Shown: positions 8,346 through 16,815 of the stretch, in pieces
How the letters are laid out: each line of letters opens with the position of its first letter
Position numbering within the stretch: position 1 is the stretch's first letter
Origin: Fimbriimonadaceae bacterium
GTDB lineage: Bacteria > Armatimonadota > Fimbriimonadia > Fimbriimonadales > Fimbriimonadaceae
Assembly (NCBI GenBank): GCA_023957775.1
Contig: JAMLGR010000004.1
Coordinates: 1-64,000 of the forward strand
DNA: 64,000 nt
Direction: 5' to 3'
Notes under the pieces: generated by a model
Seen by the model: the letters and a program-made list of their open reading frames with translations, nothing else
Databases searched by the model: none
What the model was told of the DNA's origin: nothing
Made by a program: the position numbers and the translations under genes

Positions 8346-10796
8346 ATGATTCACAACCACAGCTTCGAGGTGGGGGGCAAGACCCTCTTCCTCGAGACCG
8401 GCCGCGTAGCCAAGCAGGCTGGCGGCGCCGTGCTCCTCGGCATGGGCGAAACGATCGTCCTCGGCACGGCCACCATGTCCGAAAAGGCCCGAGAGGGCAT
8501 CGATTTCCTTCCCCTCGTGTGCGACTACGAGGAGCGCAAGTACGCCGTTGGGAAGATCCCCGGCGGATTCATCAAGCGCGGCGGCCGTCCTTCCGAGAAG
8601 GCCGTGCTCACCAGCCGCCTGATCGACCGCCCGATCCGCCCTCAGTTCCCCAAGGGGCTGCGCAACGACATCCAGGTCATCTGCATGCCGTTCGCGGTCG
8701 AGCAGGAGTCGCCGCCCGACGTGCTGGCGATCTGCGCGGCTGGCGCGGCGCTGGCCGTTTCCGACGTGCCCGCCGATCGAATCATCGCCGGCGTCCGGGT
8801 GGGCCGCCTCGAGGGCAAGTTCGTTCTCTTCCCGTCGATCCCCGAGATCAACGAGTCGGACCTCGACCTCGTGGTCGCGGGCCACAAGGACGCGATCGCG
8901 ATGGTGGAAGCCGGAGCGAAAGAGGTCACCGAAGAGGATATGGCCAAGGCCTTGAAGTTCGCCCATGACGCGATCAAGGTCATCGTCAAGGAGTTCGAAG
9001 CGTTCGCCAAGAAGGCCGGCAAGCCCAAGCGCGAGGTGGCGATCGCCAAGCTCGACGAGGCGCTCGTCAAGAAGATCGAGAAGGAGTCCGGCAAGGAGAT
9101 CGAGAAGGCCCTGATCCAGAAGGACAAGGCCACGCGCGAGTCCGCCCTTAGCGACATGCAGCGCGATCTCGTGAAGCAGTACGCCGCGAAGATGGAGGAC
9201 CAGCCCGAGCTAGTGGCGCAGCTCCCCGAAGCGGTGGACAAGGTCGTCAAGGGCCTCGTCCGCAAGCTGATCCTCGAGAAGGACCAGCGGCCCGACGGAC
9301 GGAAGCTCGACGAAATCCGCCCGCTCGAGGCGTGCGCGGGTCTTCTGCCCCGAGTGCACGGCTCCGGCTTGTTCACGCGAGGCCAGACCCAGGTCATGAC
9401 CGTCGCGACGCTCGGTCTTCCGAACGAGGCGCAGACGATCGACGGCCTCGAGGACGAGGAGCCGCGGCGCTACATGCACTTCTACAACTTCCCGCCCTAC
9501 TCGGTCGGCGAAGTGCGGATGATGCGCGGCCCCGGCCGCCGCGAAGTGGGCCACGGCGCGCTCGCCGAGCGCGCGTTGCGCCCGATGATCCCGCTCGACG
9601 ACCCCGAGTTCCCCTACACGCTGCTTCTGATCAGCGAGTGCCTGGAGTCGAACGGCTCTACGTCGATGGCGTCGGTGTGCGGCAGCACGCTCGCGCTGCT
9701 CGATGCGGGCATCCAGATCAAGGCGCCGGTCGCGGGCATCGCGATGGGCCTCATGTCGGACGGCAAAACCTTCAAGGTGCTTACCGACATCCAGGGCATG
9801 GAGGACTTCTGCGGCGACATGGACTTCAAGGTCGCCGGCACGCGCGACGGGATCACGGCGCTCCAGCTCGACACGAAGCTGGACGGCATTCCCGACAAGG
9901 TCCTGGCCGACGCGCTGAAGCAGGCGAAGACCGCGCGCTTCCAGATCCTCGACGTCATCGAAGCCGAGATCGCCGCGCCGCGTGAGAGTGTCGCGGCGTC
10001 CGCGCCCCAGGTCACGACGATCAACATCAACCCCGAGAAGATCGGCGCGGTCATCGGGCCGGGAGGTGCGACGATCAAGAAGATCACCGGAACCACCGGC
10101 GCGTCCGTGGACATCCAGCAGGATGGCCGCGTGCTCGTGGGTGGCAATGGCACGCAGATGGTGCAGGACGCCATCGCGATGATCAAGGCGCTCACCGAAG
10201 AGGTGGCGATCGGCACCGAGTTCCGAGGTCCGGTGACCCGACTGATGGGTCGCGGCGCCATGGTGGAGTACGTGGGAGGCCGCGAGGGCATGGTGCCCAT
10301 CGAGCACCTCTCGCCGAACAACATCCGCCGGCCGGACGATGTGGTGAGCGTGGGCGACGTGCTGAACGTCAAGGTCCACGAGATCGACCACATGGGTCGC
10401 GTGAACCTCACGGCGCTCGGCCTGCCCCAGGACCTTCCGTCGCTCGCGGACAACGAGAACGCCACGCCTCCTCCTCCCGGATCGGGCGGCGGCGGCGGTG
10501 GACGCGGCGGACGCGGTGGGGACCGCGACCGTGGCCGTGGCGGCGATCGCGGGGGTCGGGATCGGGACCGCGGCGGACGCGGCGGCGACCGCGGCGGCTA
10601 CCGAGGGGATCGGGACCGCGACCGCGGCCCGCGCCGGGACGACGGCCCGCGCGACGAGGCTCCTCGGGACGAACCGCGCCGCGAGGCGCCGCGCGAGGCG
10701 GCCGTCGAAGCGCCTTCCGTCCCCGACGAGTTCCCCAAGAAGAACCGGAGCGGCGACGACGAGAACGTCAACGCCCGCTTCCGCCCCCGACGCTAG
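8346..10796 (+). CDS. pnp: Polyribonucleotide nucleotidyltransferase (PNPase)
   Basis: 816 aa. A phosphorolytic 3'-5' exoribonuclease working as a trimer in RNA decay. CCGGAGG ends 5 nt before the ATG. Domains in order: RNase PH-like 1 (about 1-145), an all-helical linker (about 150-300, long and Lys/Glu-rich), catalytic RNase PH-like 2 (about 310-545), KH (near 555-615, GPGGATIKK as the GxxG loop) and S1 (about 620-695). The last ~105 residues are an unusual tail of RGG, DRDRG and GGRGG repeats ending in acidic/basic blocks. Such a tail probably adds RNA affinity or phase behaviour; this is inference. Ends before a strong terminator. Confidence 0.97.
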   Translation: MIHNHSFEVGGKTLFLETGRVAKQAGGAVLLGMGETIVLGTATMSEKAREGIDFLPLVCDYEERKYAVGKIPGGFIKRGGRPSEKAVLTSRLIDRPIRPQFPKGLRNDIQVICMPFAVEQESPPDVLAICAAGAALAVSDVPADRIIAGVRVGRLEGKFVLFPSIPEINESDLDLVVAGHKDAIAMVEAGAKEVTEEDMAKALKFAHDAIKVIVKEFEAFAKKAGKPKREVAIAKLDEALVKKIEKESGKEIEKALIQKDKATRESALSDMQRDLVKQYAAKMEDQPELVAQLPEAVDKVVKGLVRKLILEKDQRPDGRKLDEIRPLEACAGLLPRVHGSGLFTRGQTQVMTVATLGLPNEAQTIDGLEDEEPRRYMHFYNFPPYSVGEVRMMRGPGRREVGHGALAERALRPMIPLDDPEFPYTLLLISECLESNGSTSMASVCGSTLALLDAGIQIKAPVAGIAMGLMSDGKTFKVLTDIQGMEDFCGDMDFKVAGTRDGITALQLDTKLDGIPDKVLADALKQAKTARFQILDVIEAEIAAPRESVAASAPQVTTININPEKIGAVIGPGGATIKKITGTTGASVDIQQDGRVLVGGNGTQMVQDAIAMIKALTEEVAIGTEFRGPVTRLMGRGAMVEYVGGREGMVPIEHLSPNNIRRPDDVVSVGDVLNVKVHEIDHMGRVNLTALGLPQDLPSLADNENATPPPPGSGGGGGGRGGRGGDRDRGRGGDRGGRDRDRGGRGGDRGGYRGDRDRDRGPRRDDGPRDEAPRDEPRREAPREAAVEAPSVPDEFPKKNRSGDDENVNARFRPRR

Positions 10797-10810
10797 GATC
10801 GCGAGTAGAA

Positions 10811-10844
10811 ACGCCGCCCCGGCCATGTCCGGGGCGGCGTTTTC
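10811..10844 (+). terminator. Rho-independent terminator of rpsO-pnp
   Basis: A perfect 12-bp stem ACGCCGCCCCGG/CCGGGGCGGCGT (10811-10822 with 10829-10840), loop CCATGT, followed by TTTC. It begins 15 bp after the pnp stop codon. Confidence 0.9.
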
Positions 10845-10846
10845 TC

Positions 10847-10874
10847 GTTTGTCGATGATCGATTGTCGTTTGTC
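10847..10874. repeat. Heptamer array (4 x 7 bp)
   Basis: GTTTGTC, GATGATC, GATTGTC, GTTTGTC in exact 7-bp register, directly after the pnp terminator. Confidence 0.7.
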
Positions 10875-10894
10875 GTGGGTAGAACACAGGGACC

Positions 10895-11431
10895 ATGACC
10901 AATCGCGACCTCGCATCCCTGGGGTTCAAGTTGATGGCGGTGTTCTTCCTGATCTACCAGGTTGCCTACCTCGGCGCAATAATCCAGCAGGTCCTGTACG
11001 CTTGGCGACTGACTCGGCAGGGGATGGAATCCAACTCCTTCGAGATGGGGTCCTCTCTCATCTTCCTTGCGTTGGCGGGGACGGTTATCATGTTGGGAGT
11101 CGCCTTCTTGATCAAGGCCGATCGAATCGCAGAACTGGTCGTTCCTCGAGAGCTTGACCTTCCAATCGTCTCCGGTGTGGGGCCCGAGTTGCTCCTCGTT
11201 CTGGCCCTCACCGCTCTCGGGGCGCTCCAACTCGCAATCGGCGGGATGGGTCTTGTCGAATGGTTGGTCGTCAAAGCGTTCGTTCAGCCTGATGAACGGG
11301 GGGCCTTCTCGCTTCCGACGAACCCAACGTACTTGGGTGCGATCGAACCCGTGCTCAGGGTAGCGGTCGGGTCCGCCTTTGTCTTCGCACCGCGATGGAT
11401 CATCGAAAAGTTGCGGCTCCCGCGCGGCTGA
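10895..11431 (+). CDS. Predicted four-helix membrane protein, unknown function
   Basis: 178 aa with about four hydrophobic segments: LMAVFFLIYQVAYLGAIIQQ (about 13-33), IFLALAGTVIMLGVAFLI (55-73), LLLVLALTALGALQLAIGG (about 98-117) and YLGAIEPVLRVAVGSAFVFA (about 146-165). It ends in basic residues (EKLRLPRG). No family is recognised. It stands alone between the pnp terminator and the convergent dapF, separated from dapF by a heptamer array. No clear ribosome-binding site is seen other than the weak ACAGGGACC before the ATG. Confidence 0.7.
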   Translation: MTNRDLASLGFKLMAVFFLIYQVAYLGAIIQQVLYAWRLTRQGMESNSFEMGSSLIFLALAGTVIMLGVAFLIKADRIAELVVPRELDLPIVSGVGPELLLVLALTALGALQLAIGGMGLVEWLVVKAFVQPDERGAFSLPTNPTYLGAIEPVLRVAVGSAFVFAPRWIIEKLRLPRG

Positions 11432-11434
11432 ACG

Positions 11435-11483
11435 AAACCACAAACCACAAACCACGACAAACGGTCAACGATCAACGACAAAC
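11435..11483. repeat. Heptamer array (7 x 7 bp)
   Basis: AAACCAC three times, then GACAAAC, GGTCAAC, GATCAAC, GACAAAC in exact register between two convergent genes. It overlaps the 3' end of dapF: the last residues FVVDR and the TGA stop of dapF lie in the array. Confidence 0.8.
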
Positions 11484-12304
11484 GTCCCCTCGAACAACAC
11501 CCGCGCCCGGCCCTCTACCCGGATCGGCGCGTCCCACGCGTCCATGGCCACACGCAAGGTGCCGCCGGGGTTGTGCACCGTGACCGTCCCCCCGCGTCCT
11601 TCGCGGCGCAGCCACGCCGCAGCGGCCGCGCTGCTGCCGGTGCCGCAGCCCTGAGTCTCGCCCGCTCCGCGTTCCCAGATGCGGATGCGCAGGGTGTCGC
11701 GGCCGTCCGGCACCGCCCAGATCGCGCTGGTGCGCTCGGGAAACCGAGGGTGGTTCTCGATGGCTGGCCCGAGGCGCTCGAACGTCTCGTCGTCGGGCAG
11801 GGAGTCGACAAAGAGGATGGTATGGGTGCTGCCGGTGCTGAGAGCGCTCACGATCAAGGTCTCGCCCGCGGATTCGAGTGGACCCTCGAACAGCTCGCCC
11901 CCGATCAGCGGAACGAGAGCGGGGTCGAACGAGGCTGTCCCGATGCCCGTTTGGATCATCCCGTCGGGAGAGACTTGCACCGGAACCTCGCGTCCGAGAT
12001 GGTGGATCGAGAACGACGGCTCCACCCCCGCGCGGGTGGTGGCAAACCGCGCCGCGCAGCGCAGCCCGTTGCCGCAGAAATCTTCGCTGCCATCCGGATT
12101 GAACATGCGCATCCTCAGCGGTCGAGGGCGCGTGTCCAGCGCCAACAGCCCGTCGCTGCCGATGCCGAAGCGGCGGGGAGAAACGGCGCGGGTGATCGCA
12201 GGCAGGCGATCCTCCCCAATCCCAAGCGCGTCCAGTGCGGCCAAATCCACCAGCACGAAATCGTTGCCGACCGATTCGACCTTCCAGAACGGAATCTCGC
12301 TCAA
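11465..12304 (-). CDS. dapF: Diaminopimelate epimerase
   Basis: 279 aa. Converts LL- to meso-diaminopimelate for lysine and peptidoglycan. Both active-site cysteines are visible: Cys77 in DFCGNGLRC and Cys220 in ETQGCGTGSSA. The start is a TTG at 12304 giving MSEIPFWKVESVGNDF, the expected N-terminus; it overlaps the TGA of the upstream gene as TTGA, so translation is probably coupled. An N-terminal extension open in this frame is only the shadow of the upstream gene. The C-terminal VVDR and stop are encoded by a 7-bp repeat array. Confidence 0.95.
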   Translation of the reverse strand: MSEIPFWKVESVGNDFVLVDLAALDALGIGEDRLPAITRAVSPRRFGIGSDGLLALDTRPRPLRMRMFNPDGSEDFCGNGLRCAARFATTRAGVEPSFSIHHLGREVPVQVSPDGMIQTGIGTASFDPALVPLIGGELFEGPLESAGETLIVSALSTGSTHTILFVDSLPDDETFERLGPAIENHPRFPERTSAIWAVPDGRDTLRIRIWERGAGETQGCGTGSSAAAAAWLRREGRGGTVTVHNPGGTLRVAMDAWDAPIRVEGRARVLFEGTFVVDR

Positions 12305-14268
12305 ACGAGAGGCTCCAGATAGCACTCCGCGTCGTCGACGGTCGCGCGGAACCAAAGCCCGTCGGGGCACAGCAAGGGGAACCACCACGCGCTGGGGCGG
12401 AGGCCCGCCTTGTGCAGACCCCGCGACGCGATGACGGCCTGGCGGATGAGGTGGACGCGCTTGAGCTCGGCCTCGGCCTCGATCTCGCGCCGGCGCGCGT
12501 GCGCTGCCAGGACGTCGGGGCGGGACACGACGTCGGCTTGCTGGCGCCGGAGGCGGTGGATGGCGTTCTCGGTGGCGGCGATTGTGTGGATCAAGTGCTC
12601 CACCTCCGCTCCGAGCCGCTCCCGCTCTTGCAGGTCCTCCTCGGTGGGGCTCTTTTCGAAGACGCGCTGGCGCCAGTGCGCACCCTTCGCCCGCTCCGCG
12701 GCAACGCGTTTCCCCTTCAGCTCCCGTAGGGTTCGAACCAGCTCGAATCGCTCCTGGCGCAGTGATTCGATCTCGGATTTCAAACCCTCGAGCAGGGTGT
12801 GGAGCTGCTCGTACTCCGCGGCGAGCTGGTTCCAGAACCCCCCCACCGTGTGGTCGAGATGGCGGATGAGGTCGATCGGGCGGCTCAGCTCGCCGAGTCT
12901 GTGGAGCACGGACTCTTGCTCTTGCGCAACTTCCCGCCAACGCGTCGCAAAGGTGGGGGCGCAAACCTCTTCCGCACCAAAGGGACCCTGCAGAGGCTCG
13001 GGCAGTTTGAGCCACGTGCAGCACGTGCGAAGGTTGTCCCATGCCCGGTATCGGACGCGCAGAATCGGGTGGACGTCGATGCCCAGATCGGCGGCCGCGA
13101 GCTTCTGGTGCAGTTCGCGGCTGTGCGAGACATAGCTGCTGGCGCCCTCGTGGAACACGAACGTGAACTCGCTGGCCAGCATTCCGATCAACGTCACGGC
13201 CTTTCCGACCAGCGTGCAGTGCTTCCCGAACTTGCGCTCGACCGCCTCGGCGAGGTGGTCAACCGTTTCGACGGGGCTCGAAAGCGTGATGAACTGCGGC
13301 TCGCGCGTCATCACGACGATGGCCCGGGGAGCGATGCGCAACGTCCCGCGTCCGAGGCCGGGAATCACGAGGTCGAAGGGAATCGCGCCGGTGCCGAAGC
13401 GCGAAAGGTCGTACATCTCGCTGCTCGCGATCGCCTCGTTGTAGGCTTGGCAGGCGGTGGCGCGCGAGTCCGGTTCGATGAATCGGCGAAGCAGATCGAA
13501 CCTGGGAAGGCGGCACGTGTCGGTGTTGAAGCGGAGCAGCTCGGTGGTGGCCGTCACTTCCAGCGGGATCTCCTGGCCCGCGCAGACGGCGTACAGCTCT
13601 GGCAAGAGCCGGCGGTAGAAGCCCGCGAGGCTGGAATCGGGCCCTTCCGCGGCGGCACAGAAGCGGTCGCGCAGATCGTTCGCGATCCGAAGCCCGTCGG
13701 CCCGGCTATCGCCGGAGAGGCACGCCACCGATCGGTCGAGAGCCCAGGCGAACGCCGCTTCGAGTTCGGGGAGCAAACCCCGCAGGGGCACTTCGGCGGT
13801 GATCGGCGGGTGTTCGTCCAGAGAGACGACGCCGCGCCAACCCCAGGCCTCGGTCGCCTCGTCGAGCAGGTGCGGACGCTCGCGCAACACTTTGCCCAGC
13901 TTGAGGCCCGCGGCGATCAGCGCCTCGCGGGTGACCACCGTTTCGGACCCGAACAGCGCGGAGAACTCCGCGGCGGCGCTCCACAGCTCCTTGGTCGTGG
14001 TGTCGTTGTGGGGCAGCGTGGCAAAGCGCCCGGGCTTTCGCTCGCCGCTCGGAATCTTGGCGAAGTAATCGGTGTCGTGGACGCCCGCGACCAGTTTGCG
14101 CTTGTAGCCCAAGCGAGCCGAGGCGAGGGCAATGCCTCCTTTCATCGGCTCGTCCCAAAGGACGGTTTGTCCCAAGGCGAGGAAGGGCGCGTCCGGCGCG
14201 ACCTTCTGCAGTTCTTCCAGCGCCTGTTCAAGGCTTTGTGTCGCGCAGGGCATGGGCGTACTTGCCAT
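12301..14268 (-). CDS. Unknown 655-aa protein with a C-terminal coiled coil
   Basis: I do not recognise the family. The N-terminal ~450 residues are globular alpha/beta (LALGQTVLWDEPMKGGIALA, AGVHDTDYFAKIPSG, NDTTTKELW), with no signal peptide or membrane segment. Residues of about 455-600 are strongly helical and charged (EYEQLHTLLEGLKSEIESLR, then LQERERLGAEVEHLIHTI), a likely coiled-coil hairpin, followed by a short C-terminal domain with two tryptophan pairs. The ATG at 14268 lies inside a TAGAAT box; under the leaderless pattern of this genome the ATG at 14253 (MPCATQS) may be the real start. It is coupled to dapF by a TTGA overlap, which suggests a cytoplasmic role near wall or amino-acid metabolism, but this is weak. 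Confidence 0.75.
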   Translation of the reverse strand: MASTPMPCATQSLEQALEELQKVAPDAPFLALGQTVLWDEPMKGGIALASARLGYKRKLVAGVHDTDYFAKIPSGERKPGRFATLPHNDTTTKELWSAAAEFSALFGSETVVTREALIAAGLKLGKVLRERPHLLDEATEAWGWRGVVSLDEHPPITAEVPLRGLLPELEAAFAWALDRSVACLSGDSRADGLRIANDLRDRFCAAAEGPDSSLAGFYRRLLPELYAVCAGQEIPLEVTATTELLRFNTDTCRLPRFDLLRRFIEPDSRATACQAYNEAIASSEMYDLSRFGTGAIPFDLVIPGLGRGTLRIAPRAIVVMTREPQFITLSSPVETVDHLAEAVERKFGKHCTLVGKAVTLIGMLASEFTFVFHEGASSYVSHSRELHQKLAAADLGIDVHPILRVRYRAWDNLRTCCTWLKLPEPLQGPFGAEEVCAPTFATRWREVAQEQESVLHRLGELSRPIDLIRHLDHTVGGFWNQLAAEYEQLHTLLEGLKSEIESLRQERFELVRTLRELKGKRVAAERAKGAHWRQRVFEKSPTEEDLQERERLGAEVEHLIHTIAATENAIHRLRRQQADVVSRPDVLAAHARRREIEAEAELKRVHLIRQAVIASRGLHKAGLRPSAWWFPLLCPDGLWFRATVDDAECYLEPLV

Positions 14269-14310
14269 TCTACGCCAGGGGGTTCGGCCCCGGTTCGTTT
14301 CGGCAAGGTC

Positions 14311-14736
14311 TCAAAGTCGATCGAAATCGTTTGGGTTCCGAAGGAGCATGGACCGAACGTCGTCGGGAATGGACATGGCCTTTCGCGCTTCGCCCATGAG
14401 TACGTGCCACGTGTGTCCCTCGGTCGTGACCTGGCCGTCCGCCTCGTTGCGGACCACGTAATCGAACCGCAAGGCCGCCCGCTTGATTTCGGTGAGGCGG
14501 ACCTCGATGGTGATCGTATCGTCGTAGCGCACCTCGCCCCGGTACCTGGCATGCGCCTCGACGACCGGCAGCTTCAATCCGCGCTCCTCAAGGCTCTTGT
14601 AGGTGAATCCCCGGTCGCGGCACCACGCACCGCGCGCCTGCTCGAACCAGGCGAAGTAGTTCGCGTAGTAGGCGTGTCCCATTTGGTCGGTCTCCGCGTA
14701 GCGCACGCGGATGCGTTCGAGGGTGGGTTCGTGCAT
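14311..14736 (-). CDS. Acyl-CoA thioesterase, 4HBT hot-dog family (YbgC/FadM-like)
   Basis: 141 aa. The hot-dog thioesterase signature VRYAETDQMGHAYYANYF is intact, with the catalytic Asp17 and nearby His21; the later strands EVRYDDTITIEVRL and LRFDYVVRN fit. Such enzymes hydrolyse acyl-CoA or acyl-ACP thioesters. The ATG at 14736 is chosen because homology starts there; the frame upstream runs into a heptamer array. A TACCAC box lies 6 nt upstream, close to the leaderless -10 pattern seen elsewhere. Its own transcript is likely. Confidence 0.88.
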   Translation of the reverse strand: MHEPTLERIRVRYAETDQMGHAYYANYFAWFEQARGAWCRDRGFTYKSLEERGLKLPVVEAHARYRGEVRYDDTITIEVRLTEIKRAALRFDYVVRNEADGQVTTEGHTWHVLMGEARKAMSIPDDVRSMLLRNPNDFDRL

Positions 14737-14751
14737 CGGGAAGTGGTACCT

Positions 14752-14842
14752 GGTTTGCGGTTTGCGGTTTGCGGTTTGTGGTTGGCGGTTTGCGGTTTGC
14801 GGTTTGTGGTTTGCGGTTTGCGGTTTGTGGTTTGCGGTTTGT
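14752..14842. repeat. Heptamer array (13 x 7 bp, GGTTTGC/GGTTTGT)
   Basis: Thirteen 7-bp units in exact register, mostly GGTTTGC with GGTTTGT variants, between the 5' end of the thioesterase gene and the 3' end of the PfkB kinase gene. A TTGCG-type repeat like that at 1-129 follows (14852-14880). There is no gene in 14737-14888. Confidence 0.85.
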
Positions 14843-14888
14843 GGGGGATACCCCTTGCGGTCTTTGCGTTCATTGCGTGCAGCTCTGC

Positions 14889-15800
14889 TTACCACCCCTC
14901 GAACGCCGCAGCCACATCGGGCATCGATGCCACCAGCGCGTGGACTTCGGCTTCCGACGGAATGTCCGACGTGGCGCCCAGCGAACGGCAGGCGAGCGAT
15001 CCCGCGGCGGACGCGAAGCGGAGGCAGTCGGGCACGTCCCAACCCTGCTCCAGGCCGTTCAGCATCCCGGCGCGGAACGCGTCGCCTGCACCCGTGGAGT
15101 CGACCACGGTGCGCGCGGTGAAGGTGGGATAGGACCGAACCGGATGGCCGGGACCGCCGCACCAAAGCTTGCGGGGACCATCGGTCAGGACCCCGAAGCA
15201 GTGGTGCCGGGCGATCCAGCCTTCCAGCCACCGTGCGTTGGCGTCGTCGTCCGAGCGGCGGCCCACCCAATCGGTGCTGCTTTGCCACCAAGAGCCCTCG
15301 GGAAGGGGATCGTCGGGGTGGTTGAAGTCCATGAGGTAAAGGCGCATGCCCGCTTTGGCCGCTTCGCGCGCGGCCGCGCGGGCTGGGAGATCGATGTTCG
15401 GGTCCGCCGAGAACCAAGCCCCCCTCTCGAACGGGAGATGGGCGGGATCGACCGAGGCCTGCATCGTCGAGAAGCCGAGGCCAAACATCGTGCGCTCGCC
15501 GTCGGGCGTGACGTAGACGTCGGTCTCGGGGGTGGCCCCGCCGCCGGGCCGGAGGTGATCGGCGTCGAAGCCCTGCTGCGCCAAGAGTCGGGCCAGGTGT
15601 TCGGCGAAGGGGCCTTCGCCGAGCGGATTGCCGTAGAGCCGAACGTCGCGCCCCCAGGTTCGCAGGTGCACGGCGGTGTTCGCCGCCTCGCCTCCAAGCA
15701 TCGTCTGCTGGGTCTCGATTTCCACGTAACCTCCCACCTCCGGCAATCGCGGGACGAGCCGGACGCGATCGAGACAGATCGTGCCAAAGACGAGGATCAC
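14889..15800 (-). CDS. PfkB/ribokinase family sugar kinase
   Basis: 303 aa. Phosphorylates a sugar or nucleoside with ATP. The family's second signature is clear at residues 234-242, DSTGAGDAF, with catalytic Asp240 and the anion hole GAGD; the first signature is LGGEAANTAVHLRTWG near 35-50. A GTG start is used (98-100 of the 15700 block); TAAGCT lies 6 nt upstream, so the mRNA is probably leaderless. Substrate specificity cannot be read from the sequence. It is divergent from the next gene. Confidence 0.9.
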   Translation of the reverse strand: MILVFGTICLDRVRLVPRLPEVGGYVEIETQQTMLGGEAANTAVHLRTWGRDVRLYGNPLGEGPFAEHLARLLAQQGFDADHLRPGGGATPETDVYVTPDGERTMFGLGFSTMQASVDPAHLPFERGAWFSADPNIDLPARAAAREAAKAGMRLYLMDFNHPDDPLPEGSWWQSSTDWVGRRSDDDANARWLEGWIARHHCFGVLTDGPRKLWCGGPGHPVRSYPTFTARTVVDSTGAGDAFRAGMLNGLEQGWDVPDCLRFASAAGSLACRSLGATSDIPSEAEVHALVASMPDVAAAFEGW

Positions 15801-15806
15801 GGCGGG

Positions 15807-15837
15807 AGCTTACCGGCGACGGGGGCACGGGTACGAT
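15807..15837. promoter_or_regulatory. Paired divergent -10 boxes, pfkB kinase / membrane protein
   Basis: On the minus strand TAAGCT (15812-15807) sits 6 nt from the GTG of the kinase; on the plus strand TACGAT (15832-15837) sits 5 nt from the GTG at 15843. Neither gene has a Shine-Dalgarno in the remaining space. Both transcripts would be leaderless. Confidence 0.45.
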
Positions 15838-15842
15838 GAGCC

Positions 15843-16229
15843 GTGATCGGGATACAGGCGGGCGCGGCGTTCGTGCTGTGGGTCGCCTATGGGATGTTGC
15901 TGTGGCGCCGATCCACCACGATTCGGGAGCGGGTCAGCCAAGGGACGCGGACCGTCCGGGCCCTCAAGGCGGCCGGCATGTTGTTCGGCGGGGCCGCTAT
16001 GCTCTTGTCGGGGATGCTGTGGATCGACTCGGCGGGCGGATTCGGCAAAGCTGGAATGACTCCGTGGGCCTGGGCCGCCGTGACGGTGTTGGGCCTGGTG
16101 TTTGTCCACCTGCAGACCGTGGCCGGCGCAACGGTCGTGGTGTTGGCCCAGGAGTCCGTAACGGAGGAGGCGCGTTCGGCGTCCATCAAGCGTCAGGAGT
16201 TGGAAGATGCGAGGAAACGCGATGGTTAG
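15843..16229 (+). CDS. Small membrane protein of unknown function
   Basis: 128 aa from a GTG start. Three hydrophobic segments: GIQAGAAFVLWVAYGMLLW (3-21), ALKAAGMLFGGAAMLLSGML (about 40-59) and PWAWAAVTVLGLVFVHLQTV (about 74-93), then a charged cytoplasmic tail. No family is recognised. The 3' end overlaps the next gene's start region by 23 bp, so the two form an operon. A TACGAT -10 box 5 nt before the GTG and no Shine-Dalgarno suggest leaderless expression. Confidence 0.65.
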   Translation: MIGIQAGAAFVLWVAYGMLLWRRSTTIRERVSQGTRTVRALKAAGMLFGGAAMLLSGMLWIDSAGGFGKAGMTPWAWAAVTVLGLVFVHLQTVAGATVVVLAQESVTEEARSASIKRQELEDARKRDG

Positions 16230-16809
16230 AGTGTTGATGTTGGTGATGGCGCTTGTCGCCGCGGCGTCGGTGGCGGCTCAACCGGTCAGTCAAGAAGAGC
16301 GGGCCAAGCGGAGCGATGAGATTCTCAAGAAGATGCGCCAGATGGAGCTGGCGAACCAGATCCTCCCGCTGGTGATGACCAAGGAACAGCTCAAGCAGAT
16401 CCTCCCACCGATCGAGAAGGCCCGTGCCAACGTGCGCGATCTGCAGAACGAGGAGTTCGAGACGATGCGCAAATTCGAGGAACGCCTCGACACCGCCATC
16501 AAGAACGCCACCGACAAGGGGCAGCTTCCCGGACAAGCGCTCTTGGTGGAGATGAACCGGCTCCTGATGGCGTTTTCGCTCAAGCGGCAGGCTGCCGCCT
16601 CCGAGAACGTGACCACCGTCCTGGACGTCCTCAACAAAACCCTGAACGCCGGCCAGCTCAAAGCCGCCGCGAACTCGCTGGACCTCAAGCTGTTCGATCC
16701 TTCGGTGAAGCCGGAAGAGCTGACCGAGACGGCGAAGGTGCGATTCTATGTCGGCCAGGTATTGCTCGATCCCCTCGCCTACGACCTGCTCGTCAAGATG
16801 AGCATGTAG
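16207..16809 (+). CDS. Secreted/periplasmic helical protein, unknown function
   Basis: 200 aa. A signal peptide occupies about residues 1-24 (VRVLMLVMALVAAASVAAQP). The mature part is almost entirely helical and charged (EERAKRSDEILKKMRQMELA, then KEQLKQILPPIEKARANVRD), resembling periplasmic helical or OmpH/CpxP-like proteins without a recognisable motif. The start is ambiguous: ATG 16207 has AGGAG 7 nt upstream; ATG 16222 has GAGGAAA upstream and gives a more compact signal peptide. It is translationally overlapped with the preceding membrane protein. It is convergent with waaA, 6 bp away. Confidence 0.7.
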   Translation: MRGNAMVRVLMLVMALVAAASVAAQPVSQEERAKRSDEILKKMRQMELANQILPLVMTKEQLKQILPPIEKARANVRDLQNEEFETMRKFEERLDTAIKNATDKGQLPGQALLVEMNRLLMAFSLKRQAAASENVTTVLDVLNKTLNAGQLKAAANSLDLKLFDPSVKPEELTETAKVRFYVGQVLLDPLAYDLLVKMSM

Positions 16810-16815
16810 CTTCGG

